Shown here piece by piece: positions 7,273 through 13,556 of a stretch of DNA of 14,882 nucleotides; the stretch's first letter is position 1; each line of letters starts with the position of its first letter. The DNA comes from Butyricicoccus_A sp945486175 (GTDB lineage: Bacteria; Bacillota; Clostridia; Oscillospirales; Butyricicoccaceae). Location of the stretch: the NCBI GenBank assembly GCA_945829445.1, contig CALZUY010000054.1:1-14882 (forward strand), in the 5' to 3' direction. The position numbers and the translations under genes were made by a program. The notes below the pieces were generated by a model. The model saw nothing but the letters and a program-made list of their open reading frames with translations, was not told where the DNA came from and ran no database searches.

Positions 7273-7297
7273 AGGTGAGATGGAAATCACCTCACCT
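7273..7297. repeat. Inverted repeat in the divergent intergenic region
   Basis: AGGTGAG (7273-7279) and CTCACCT (7291-7297) are perfect inverted copies 11 bases apart, between the riboswitch promoter and the LacI-family gene promoter. It may be a regulator site or a weak minus-strand terminator (GTTTTG follows on that strand). The rest of 7151-7336 shows no gene I can support. Confidence 0.4.
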
Positions 7298-7336
7298 ACC
7301 TGCCCGTGAAAAAAGAGTATTCCAGGATATTAAACC

Positions 7337-7365
7337 TTGAGTGCATTTCATGTATCTGGTAAAAT
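7337..7365 (+). promoter_or_regulatory. Promoter of the LacI-family gene
   Basis: A -35 TTGAGT (7337-7342) and a -10 TAAAAT (7360-7365) are spaced exactly 17 bases apart, about 35 bases before the LacI-family start codon. Both boxes match the housekeeping consensus at 4 to 5 of 6 positions. Confidence 0.65.
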
Positions 7366-7378
7366 AGAAACAGTTTCT
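7366..7378. promoter_or_regulatory. Candidate self-operator, perfect 13-base palindrome
   Basis: AGAAACAGTTTCT is a perfect inverted repeat around a single central base, starting directly after the -10 box and covering the expected transcription start. GAAAC/GTTTC half-sites are typical of LacI-family operators, so this is a likely site for the regulator encoded just downstream. Confidence 0.5.
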
Positions 7379-7400
7379 TAAGAGTGAGGGACAGCACAAT

Positions 7401-8432
7401 ATGTCAGTTACAATTAAAATGATCGCAGAAAAAGCAGGTGTTTCAACCGGTACAGTGAACCGCGCATTGAATGGAAAAGACCGGGTCAGCGAAACAACAC
7501 GACAGAAAATTCTTGCGATTGCAGAAGAAATGGGCTATCAGGCAAACGTGGCTGCAAAAGCATTGGGCTCCAAACGAAAGCCAATGAAAATCGGTATGAT
7601 TCTTTTTCCTGAGCGCTATTTTGAATTCGATGATATCTTTCCGATTATTTACCGCAGCGCAGAGCAGACAGCGCAGAAATATCATCCCTATGGGATGAAC
7701 ACGGAAATCATCCGCATGACCAGCTATTCTGCACAAGAACAGCTTCAGTTGATCGATCATTTCGCAGAACAGCACGTCAGCGCACTGATCCTCTCTCCGA
7801 TCTGTGACGAACAGATTGCGGAAAAACTCAACAGCTTGCATGAACAGGGCGTCATCATCATCACAATGAACATGGACATGGAACAGGTTGACCGGCTGTG
7901 CTTTGTCGGACAGAATCTGAATCAGAGCGGCCGTGCCGCTGCTGATCTGCTCTATCAAATGAAAGAAAATACCGGCTCCGTCGCAGTCCTCGGCGGCATT
8001 CCGCAGGTCGGGTCTGCCGCACAGCGAATCCAGGGATTTCATGCGTACTTTGAGACATATGCACCGGATATCCCCCTGTATACGGTTCATGAAGAAATCT
8101 GTTATCCCGAAGACATCTATCTGCAAAGCTGCCGCCTGCTGGATAAGGATCCAAACCTGAACCGTTTCTGCGTCACGACCTTCTCACCACGCGGGCTGGT
8201 TCGGGCGTTAAAAGAGCGCGGACGGAGTGCCTATATCGTTGCTTTTGACGACACTCCGGAAAAACTTGCCTTGCTGCGCAACCGGGAAATCAATTTCCTG
8301 ATTGCACAGGAACCTGAAATGCAGGGAAAGCTCCCCCTGGAAATTCTGTTTGATTATTTTTACAACGGAATTACTCCCCATACGAATAAGTTATATACCA
8401 AAATCGAAATTAAAACGAGCGAGACAATCTGA
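7401..8432 (+). CDS. LacI-family transcriptional regulator
   Basis: A 343-aa DNA-binding regulator. Residues 4-23 form the helix-turn-helix (TIKMIAEKAGVSTGTVNRAL), followed by the family segment DRVSETTRQKILAIAEEMGY and a hinge helix around residues 49-56. From about residue 61 (MKIGMILFPERYFEFDD) the protein has the two-lobe periplasmic-binding-protein fold used to sense a small molecule, often a sugar; FVGQNLNQSGRAAADLL, VAVLGGIPQVGSAAQRIQGF and IVAFDDTPEKLALL are typical strand-helix elements. Length is normal. The ATG follows GTGAGGGA. It stands alone, with its own promoter and terminator, and diverges from the riboswitch operon. No sugar genes lie next to it, so its targets are unknown apart from probable self-control. 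No palindrome like the one at 7366 was seen at the riboswitch promoter. Confidence 0.93.
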   Translation: MSVTIKMIAEKAGVSTGTVNRALNGKDRVSETTRQKILAIAEEMGYQANVAAKALGSKRKPMKIGMILFPERYFEFDDIFPIIYRSAEQTAQKYHPYGMNTEIIRMTSYSAQEQLQLIDHFAEQHVSALILSPICDEQIAEKLNSLHEQGVIIITMNMDMEQVDRLCFVGQNLNQSGRAAADLLYQMKENTGSVAVLGGIPQVGSAAQRIQGFHAYFETYAPDIPLYTVHEEICYPEDIYLQSCRLLDKDPNLNRFCVTTFSPRGLVRALKERGRSAYIVAFDDTPEKLALLRNREINFLIAQEPEMQGKLPLEILFDYFYNGITPHTNKLYTKIEIKTSETI

Positions 8433-8502
8433 AGTTCCTCACTGCGGGGCAGAATACCATCATACGGGAACCGTGTTCCTGCATGTCCCCCCAATCAAAT
8501 TT

Positions 8503-8549
8503 AAAAGTCCATGGCAGTACAGTTCTTTCGTACTATCATGGACTTTTTT
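8503..8549. terminator. Bidirectional intrinsic terminator
   Basis: AAAAGTCCATG/CATGGACTTTT plus an inner AGTAC/GTACT form a long, nearly perfect hairpin with a 2-on-2 internal loop and a 9-base loop; TTTTTT follows on the plus strand and TTTTAAATTT on the minus strand. It ends the LacI-family gene from the left and the permease/thioredoxin-like operon from the right. The flanking bases up to 8665 contain nothing else I can support. Confidence 0.85.
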
Positions 8550-8665
8550 GCGCACAATAAAAATGGCAGTTTTGTTATTTTGAAACGCATCGATCAGAAT
8601 ACCGGATTCTGAACAGCATATAGGGCAGGACGCACAGAGCCAGGTATGATGGAAGTCATCTGCTG

Positions 8666-8986
8666 TCAAAATTCCAGCTTACGCAGCAGCTTCTCCACTT
8701 CGGCGGCTTTTAAAACCCTTCCCATTGACACAACTTTTTCATTGACCACAATAGCGGGCATACTCATTGCGCCATATCCCATGACCTTTTCCATATCAGT
8801 GATATATTCCACCTCTGCGGACAGGCCCAGCGCCTTCACTGCGGCCTTTGCATTCTCATACTGTTCATGGCAGGACTTGCAGCCGGCACCCAGAACCTTA
8901 ATGCTGGAAATGTTGCTGCCTGCTCCGCCGCTGCAAGCAGAAGCCTGCTTTTCTTCCTTTTTCTTTCCAAAACCAAACAAACCCAT
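8666..8986 (-). CDS. Small thioredoxin-like redox protein (redox-active disulfide type)
   Basis: A 106-aa protein. After a Lys/Glu-rich N-terminal tail with a GLFGFG start, a thioredoxin-like domain begins at about residue 27 (ISSIKVLGAGCKSCHEQYENAKAAV). The redox motif is CKSC at 36-39, and the cis-Pro loop is MSMPA with Pro77. There is an extra Cys at residue 18. This matches the family often called redox-active disulfide protein 2, a small domain found next to YraQ/ArsP permeases. It is cytoplasmic (no signal peptide). I chose the ATG at 8986 over the GTG one codon earlier; AGGAGG lies 8 bases before it. It follows the permease gene by 43 bases and should be co-transcribed. It probably handles a thiol-reactive metal, metalloid or persulfide for that permease; this is inferred from context. 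Confidence 0.88.
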   Translation of the reverse strand: MGLFGFGKKKEEKQASACSGGAGSNISSIKVLGAGCKSCHEQYENAKAAVKALGLSAEVEYITDMEKVMGYGAMSMPAIVVNEKVVSMGRVLKAAEVEKLLRKLEF

Positions 8987-9029
8987 CACAATTTCCTCCT
9001 AATACATTTTTGATAATTTATCGAATTCT

Positions 9030-10043
9030 TCACACGAGCAGATATTGAACCGCATTGAAGAAGTAGCCAACAAGTATAATGCCGGCTGCGCAGATTGCGG
9101 CAAAGATGCCCAGCAGCTTCGGCTTGACAGCCTTACGGAGCATAATCATGGAAGGCAGAGACAGTGTTGTAACGCCCATCATGAAGGACAGCACCACGCC
9201 AAGCTGCGCGCCCTTTGCCAGCAGAGCTTCCGCAATGGGGATCGTACCGAAAATGTCGGCATACATAGGAATACCGGCGATGGTGGCGATGATAACGCCA
9301 AATGGATTGCCAGTGCCCAAAATCTTTACGATCCATTCTGCGGGAATCCAGTTATGGATAAATGCGCCGATGCCAACGCCAATCAATACATAGGGTGCCA
9401 CCTTTTTCGCAGTTGCTGTCACCTGCTCCCAGGCATATCGCATCCGGTCTTTGCAATGCAGCTCTTCCTGTGGAACATCTATGGCGTGTCCGTTGCGGAT
9501 AAATTCCTCCACCTGTTCTTCCATGTGCAGCTTCTCAATCAGCGTACCGCCAACAACAGCGATAACCAATCCCAGCACCACATATACGACAGCGACCTTC
9601 CAGCCGAAAATACTCATCAGCAGCACCAGGCTTCCCAAATCCACCATCGGCGAAGAAATCAGGAAAGAGAATGTCACCCCTAACGGAAGACCGGCACTGG
9701 TAAAGCCGATAAACAGCGGAATAGAGGAACACGAACAGAACGGCGTCACTGTGCCGAGAAGTGCCGCAATCCCGTTCGCAAAGATGCCATGAAACCGGCC
9801 AAGAATCTTCTTTGTGCGCTCGGGTGGGAAATAACTCTGAATATAGGAGATCATAAAAATCAAAACACCCAGCAGCACCATGATCTTGATGACATCATAA
9901 AAGAAAAACTGGATGCTGCCGCCCATCCGGCTCGACGGGTCCAGGCCACAGGCTTTGACAATGCTGCCAATCAAGCGGTTCAGCCACTTCATGCCGAGGA
10001 CTTCGTTTTGGAAAAAATCCCATCCGGTTTGTAGTTCTTGCAT
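9030..10043 (-). CDS. Permease of the ArsP/YraQ (DUF318) family
   Basis: A 337-aa polytopic membrane protein with about eight to ten hydrophobic segments. The family's signature lies at about residues 98-112, TVTPFCSCSSIPLFIGF, with Cys103 and Cys105, followed by GVTFSFLISSPMVDLGS; a second similar half appears near residue 245 (IPMYADIFGTIPIAEALLAKG). Members of PF03773 include ArsP, which exports trivalent organoarsenicals; others are uncharacterised. The partner thioredoxin-like gene and ArsR-like operators upstream support a role in metalloid or thiophilic-compound export, but the substrate is not fixed by the sequence. The start ATG at 10043 has a weak GCGAGGCG site; Met18 is a possible internal start. 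The gene is preceded by a leader of about 160 bases. Confidence 0.88.
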   Translation of the reverse strand: MQELQTGWDFFQNEVLGMKWLNRLIGSIVKACGLDPSSRMGGSIQFFFYDVIKIMVLLGVLIFMISYIQSYFPPERTKKILGRFHGIFANGIAALLGTVTPFCSCSSIPLFIGFTSAGLPLGVTFSFLISSPMVDLGSLVLLMSIFGWKVAVVYVVLGLVIAVVGGTLIEKLHMEEQVEEFIRNGHAIDVPQEELHCKDRMRYAWEQVTATAKKVAPYVLIGVGIGAFIHNWIPAEWIVKILGTGNPFGVIIATIAGIPMYADIFGTIPIAEALLAKGAQLGVVLSFMMGVTTLSLPSMIMLRKAVKPKLLGIFAAICAAGIILVGYFFNAVQYLLV

Positions 10044-10068
10044 CCGTATCGCCTCGCTTTCAGATTAA

Positions 10069-10089
10069 ATCAAAATTTTTCGATTTGAT
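10069..10089. promoter_or_regulatory. ArsR-like operator, proximal copy
   Basis: ATCAAA (10069-10074) and TTTGAT (10084-10089) are perfect inverted arms 9 bases apart, 21 bases in all. Reversed, it matches the distal copy at 10186-10206 over its first ten bases and again at its end. It lies in the leader, 26 bases before the permease start. Confidence 0.6.
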
Positions 10090-10095
10090 TTGCCC

Positions 10096-10130
10096 GGAAA
10101 AAGCCATCTCCGTCCCGGGATGGCCTTTCC
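10096..10130 (-). terminator. Terminator-like hairpin in the permease leader
   Basis: On the minus strand GGAAAG+GCCATC (10130-10119) pairs with GATGGC (10108-10103) and then TTTTTCC (10102-10096), with a 10-base loop. It falls between the promoter and the permease start, so it may act as an attenuator. The T run is itself partly in the stem, so it may instead just be a stable leader structure. Confidence 0.45.
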
Positions 10131-10185
10131 GCCTGTTTGCCGCAATTCCAGTATCTGCTGCTGTGTTTCATTGCAGCTCACTTGT

Positions 10186-10206
10186 ATCAAATCGATATTT
10201 TTTGAT
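10186..10206. promoter_or_regulatory. ArsR-like operator, distal copy over the transcription start
   Basis: ATCAAA (10186-10191) and TTTGAT (10201-10206) are inverted arms 9 bases apart, just downstream of the -10 box, covering the expected start of transcription. A related half-site, TCAAATCGA, recurs at 10219-10227 between the -10 and -35. Spacing and sequence resemble ArsR/SmtB-family operators. No ArsR gene is in the window. Confidence 0.6.
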
Positions 10207-10208
10207 TT

Positions 10209-10237
10209 ATTATATTCTTCAAATCGAAAAAAGTCAA
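10209..10237 (-). promoter_or_regulatory. Strong promoter of the permease/thioredoxin-like operon
   Basis: Minus-strand TTGACT (10237-10232) and a perfect TATAAT (10214-10209) are 17 bases apart. Operator-like repeats sit within and directly after it, so it is likely repressed until an inducer is present. Confidence 0.85.
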
Positions 10238-10369
10238 TATATTTTTTCAAGCTGCATACTGCATGCGAAAATCCAGACATCTGCCCGCCTATTTTTTTGC
10301 AAACGTTATCAGGCAGTGAAACCATGTATCACAACGCAGTGTTCAGCGGGATTGTGTAGCTTTACGCTC

Positions 10370-10404
10370 AAAAAAAATGACCTGCCGCTTCTCAGCAGCA
10401 GGTC
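10370..10404 (-). terminator. Intrinsic terminator of the sulfur operon
   Basis: Minus-strand GACCTGCTGC (10404-10395) pairs with GCGGCAGGTC (10388-10379) over 10 pairs with one wobble and a TGAGAA loop, followed by A and eight T. It lies 22 bases after the serine acetyltransferase stop. The stretch from here to the permease promoter (10238-10369) holds nothing else I can support. Confidence 0.9.
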
Positions 10405-10425
10405 CTCCCCGGCTTAAATACAGGA

Positions 10426-11373
10426 TTATATTTCATATGACCAGTATTCCGTTGAACTTCCCAAAACAGATTCATCCGGCCTCATTTCCAGATGAAAGCT
10501 GGGGTTGCTCACACGCATATGCGCGGGAATGGAGCGCGTAATAAAGCAGTTGCCGCCAATGACACAGCCCTCTCCGATCACGGTATCTCCTCCCAGCACA
10601 GATGCATTGGAATAAATTGTGACATTGTCCCGAATGGTCGGATGGCGCTTCACGCCGCTCAGCCCCTGCCCGGCACGGGTGGACAAACCGCCAAGTGTTA
10701 CGCCCTGATACAGCTTTACATGGTCACCAATCGTTGTTGTCTCGCCAATTACGACACCGGTTCCATGATCAATAAAGAAATATTTTCCAATTGCCGCCCC
10801 CGGATGGATGTCAATGCCGGTTTTCCCGTGTACATATTCCGACATAATCCGCGGAATCAGCGGAATATCAAGCAGGTACAGCTCATGTGCAATTCGATTT
10901 ACGACAATTGCATAAAATCCCGGATAGGAAAAAATGATCTCATCCTTGTTGAACGCGGCCGGGTCGCCGTCATACGCTGCCTGAATGTCTGTTTTCAAAT
11001 ATGCCCGGATTGTCGGCAGTTTTTCGATAAACTGCGCTGCCAGTTCATTTGCTTTTTCCCGCCGAACCGCTTTTGACTCGTTCTGATATACCGGATGGTG
11101 CCGCAGGGCGCGGAGAATCTGCATGGACAACGAGGTATAAATTTGTTCCAGCAATCCGCCAATCTCATATTTGACCGCAAAATCACTGATATCCCTCTTG
11201 CTTCCAAAATGTGCAGGGAACAACACCGCCTGAATGGCATGGATCACATCTATGATGACTTCTCTGTCCGGCTGCCTGTGTCCTGTGATCCGGCTTCCTT
11301 TGTGTTCCTGTTCCACATCTGTTATGATATCCTGTACAATTTTCTGTATTCTTTCATCCATTGCTTCTGCCAT
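10426..11373 (-). CDS. epsC: Serine O-acetyltransferase (EpsC/CysE type)
   Basis: Makes O-acetylserine from serine and acetyl-CoA, the first step of cysteine synthesis, in the cytoplasm. The protein has 315 aa: a helical N-terminal part (about 1-180) and a left-handed beta-helix of hexapeptide repeats (about 183-285). Family marks are VHGKTGIDIHPGAAIG (181-196), the active-site segment IDHGTGVVIGE (201-211, with Asp202 and His203), LYQGVTLGG (221-229) and VKRHPTI with His244. The long N-terminal part fits the EpsC subgroup seen in Clostridia and Bacteroidetes rather than short CysE. The ATG at 11373 follows GGAGGGACAGAT. It lies 27 bases after the TtcA-like gene and is the last gene of the operon. 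The gene symbol is by family and not proven for this organism. Confidence 0.93.
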   Translation of the reverse strand: MAEAMDERIQKIVQDIITDVEQEHKGSRITGHRQPDREVIIDVIHAIQAVLFPAHFGSKRDISDFAVKYEIGGLLEQIYTSLSMQILRALRHHPVYQNESKAVRREKANELAAQFIEKLPTIRAYLKTDIQAAYDGDPAAFNKDEIIFSYPGFYAIVVNRIAHELYLLDIPLIPRIMSEYVHGKTGIDIHPGAAIGKYFFIDHGTGVVIGETTTIGDHVKLYQGVTLGGLSTRAGQGLSGVKRHPTIRDNVTIYSNASVLGGDTVIGEGCVIGGNCFITRSIPAHMRVSNPSFHLEMRPDESVLGSSTEYWSYEI

Positions 11374-11400
11374 ATCTGTCCCTCCTGTCGCTGCTCCTTC

Positions 11401-12246
11401 TCAGTTGTCATAATACCGTTCCAGAAACGAATGCCTGACCCGCCCGGTCTTATAGCCCGGAAAAGTATCCAGTGACACCGCATGAATGCTGTTAAAAATG
11501 CTCTTTTCAATATAGGGATTGTCCCGTTTCAGCCTGCGGATAAGTGTTTTGATTTCCTGACGTTTGGAGCCACCGCCCCCATTGTCACACATGGTACAAT
11601 TTTCCGTGAACCGGCATGCGCACTGGATAAATTCCAGTTCATTGTAATTCTTCCACGCAATAATCGCATCCTCATGGATGCGGTACATCGGGCGAATGAC
11701 CTCCATGCCCTCAAAATTGTCACTGTGCAGCTTCGGCGGCATGGTCTGCAGCATGGAGCTGTAAAACATGCCCATGACAACTGTTTCAATCACATCATTG
11801 AAATGATGCCCGAGTGCAATCTTATTGCAGCCCAGCTCCTGTGCCTTTTTATACAGATGTCCGCGGCGCATGCGCGCGCACAGATAACAGGGGTCTTTTT
11901 CCGTTTTATTGGCGACAGCAAAGATATTTGTTTCAAAAATGGTAATCGGAATGTGCAGCAGCTTTGCATTGCTCTCAATTTTCTGCCGGTTGATCTCATT
12001 ATATCCTGGATCCATCACCAGAAAGACAAGATCAAACGGTACATTGGTATGCCGGTGCAGCTCCTGCATGAGCTTTGCCATCAGCATGGAGTCCTTTCCG
12101 CCCGAAATACAGACTGCGATCTTATCGCCCGGCAGAATCAGCTCATAATCCTTCACTGCCTGTGTAAACGGGTTCCAGATATCCCTTTTATATTTTGTAA
12201 TAATGCTGCGCTCAATGCGCTGGAACGGCTCAAACGTCCGGCTCAT
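11401..12246 (-). CDS. TtcA-like PP-loop tRNA thiolation enzyme
   Basis: A cytoplasmic ATP-dependent sulfur-transfer enzyme of 281 aa. It has the PP-loop SGGKDS at 48-53, the Cys pair CYLC at 120-123 followed by ARMRRGH, the segment GHHFNDVIETV at 146-156 and a later Cys-rich segment CACRFTENCTMC at 209-220. In E. coli TtcA, which makes 2-thiocytidine at tRNA position 32, two Cys of a CxxC and one later Cys hold a 4Fe-4S cluster; here Cys120, Cys123 and Cys217 are the likely equivalents. The extra Cys209/211/220 and a run of glycines (DNGGGGSKRQ) are specific to this branch. Its ATG overlaps the stop of the cysteine desulfurase gene (ATGA), so it probably receives sulfur from that enzyme and is translated together with it. 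The exact tRNA target is inferred from the family. Confidence 0.88.
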   Translation of the reverse strand: MSRTFEPFQRIERSIITKYKRDIWNPFTQAVKDYELILPGDKIAVCISGGKDSMLMAKLMQELHRHTNVPFDLVFLVMDPGYNEINRQKIESNAKLLHIPITIFETNIFAVANKTEKDPCYLCARMRRGHLYKKAQELGCNKIALGHHFNDVIETVVMGMFYSSMLQTMPPKLHSDNFEGMEVIRPMYRIHEDAIIAWKNYNELEFIQCACRFTENCTMCDNGGGGSKRQEIKTLIRRLKRDNPYIEKSIFNSIHAVSLDTFPGYKTGRVRHSFLERYYDN

Positions 12247-13364
12247 AGTGTCAACTCCTTATAGCATAGATCAAATGCAGACAGGAAGGCATGGATTTCC
12301 TCCTGTGTGGTCAAATGGCTCAGGCTGATTCTCCAGGAGGACATCGCCTGTTTTCTGTCGCGGCTGACCGCGAACACCGCTCTCGACGGCGTATTCGGCA
12401 CAGAACAGGCCGATTTGACAGAAACACAAATTCCATGCCTGTCCAGCGCCTGCTGAAAATCCGTGCCGCGGACGCCCGCCACACTGATATTTAAAATGTG
12501 CGGAACCGAATGCTGCGGGCTGTTGATCCGCACCCTTTCATATTTCGCCAGTTCTGTGCGCAGCAGGGTATTCCATTTCTGCACGACCTCCAGCCGATCG
12601 GACAGTTGTGCCAGCGCAAGTGTCAATGCCTGCTCCACCGCACCCGCCAGTGCAAGCGCCGGTGTCCCGCTGCGATAAATCGTCGTGCTCGCACCGCCAT
12701 GAATCAGCGGTTCGAGAATCACACCCTTTCGTTTGAGCAAAATGCCGCTGCCATTCAGGCCGTAAAATTTGTGTGGGGCAAAGCTCATGGTATCGACTCC
12801 GTCAAACGAAACGGGAATTTTGCCGACAGCCTGTGTCGCATCGACATGCAGCCGGCAGTCCGGAAAGTCTTTCACAATCCGCGCAATTTCCTGAATCGGC
12901 TGAACCGTTCCCAGTTCGCTGTCCACAGCACACACAGCCACCAGCACGGTGTCCCGGCGCAAAAGCTCGCGCAGATGCTCCGGATCAATTGTTCCGTCAC
13001 GCCGGATGTCCAGCAGGTCAATCTCATATCCCCGTTCCTGCAGGGCGGTCAGTGCGCCGCTGACGGAGGAATGCTCCAGCGGTGTGGAGATGATGTGCTT
13101 TCCGATGTGCCTGCCGGTATGTGCAATGCCTTTGATGGCGAGATTGTTCGCCTCACTCGCGCCGGAAGTATAAATGATTTTCTCCGGGAGCACCTGCAAT
13201 GCATCCGCAATACCCGCTGTGATGGCATCCATTTTCTATTTTGCTTCCCGTCCGGCTGCATGATCGGAATTTGGATTGCCTGTATACCTCTGTTCCAGTT
13301 GGCAGAACCGTTCCAATACAGCCTGATCGACCGGCGTATTCGCGGAATAATCCAGATATATCAT
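12243..13364 (-). pseudogene. Cysteine desulfurase (NifS/IscS family) interrupted by an in-frame amber codon
   Basis: A PLP enzyme that takes sulfur from cysteine as an enzyme persulfide. The reading frame from the ATG at 13364 (after GGGAGGAAAAC) would give 373 aa, normal for the family, but codon 43 is TAG (13238-13236). Both sides stay in the same frame: before it is the classic N-terminus (MIYLDYSANTPVDQAVLERF, then TGNPNSDHAAGREAK), after it KMDAITAGIADAL and the rest. All catalytic parts survive: His98 (EHSS), Asp175 (HVDATQAVGK), the PLP Lys199 (SFAPHKFYG) and the active Cys320 (SACS). A CAG-to-TAG change would explain it. A restart at ATG 13232 would give 329 aa lacking the N-terminal strand and the conserved GNPNS-H region, probably inactive. 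It overlaps the TtcA-like gene by 4 bases. It could be a real nonsense mutation, readthrough, or a sequence error. Confidence 0.88.
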
Positions 13365-13388
13365 GTTTTCCTCCCGTGCCAAACAAAT

Positions 13389-13406
13389 TCTGCGTCCTGC
13401 CGCAGA
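13389..13406. repeat. Short inverted repeat in the desulfurase leader
   Basis: TCTGCG and CGCAGA form a perfect 6-base-pair hairpin with a 6-base loop, 25 bases before the desulfurase start codon. It may be a regulator site or leader structure; nothing identifies it. Confidence 0.35.
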
Positions 13407-13451
13407 CAATAATTATATTTATCCCATCGTTTTAGTGTGATTGCATGTGCT

Positions 13452-13480
13452 ATTATATGGCATTCTGTCTGACTTGTCAA
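13452..13480 (-). promoter_or_regulatory. Consensus promoter of the desulfurase-TtcA-EpsC operon
   Basis: On the minus strand a perfect TTGACA (13480-13475) and a perfect TATAAT (13457-13452) stand 17 bases apart. Transcription would start near 13445, giving a leader of about 80 bases. It lies just past the terminator of the upstream gene, so this operon is independently expressed. Confidence 0.9.
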
Positions 13481-13503
13481 CGGTTCTGTGCAGCCGGTTC
13501 CAG

Positions 13504-13541
13504 AACAAAAGCAGCTCCAAGGATATTCCGCCGGAGCTGCT
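13504..13541 (-). terminator. Intrinsic terminator of the O-acetylhomoserine sulfhydrylase gene
   Basis: Minus-strand AGCAGCTCC (13541-13533) and GGAGCTGCT (13518-13510) form a perfect 9-base-pair stem with a 14-base loop, followed by TTTGTTC. The T run is short, but the position, 16 bases after the stop codon, fits. Confidence 0.75.
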
Positions 13542-13556
13542 CATGCGATCTTCAAT

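Noticed and set aside
10070..10171. A 33-codon leader peptide (MKHSSRYWN...) in the permease leader
   Set aside because: It could be a regulatory peptide overlapping the hairpin, but the ribosome site is weak and no run of regulatory codons is seen.
10065..10325. An 86-codon minus-strand frame upstream of the permease
   Set aside because: It spans the consensus promoter, both operators and the leader hairpin; no family features.
12498..13412. A 304-codon plus-strand frame opposite the cysteine desulfurase
   Set aside because: Antisense shadow of a clear PLP enzyme; no family features and no ribosome site.
13364..13480. A T-box or S-box leader before the sulfur operon
   Set aside because: The leader is only about 80 bases and shows neither the T-box sequence nor the SAM-riboswitch core.
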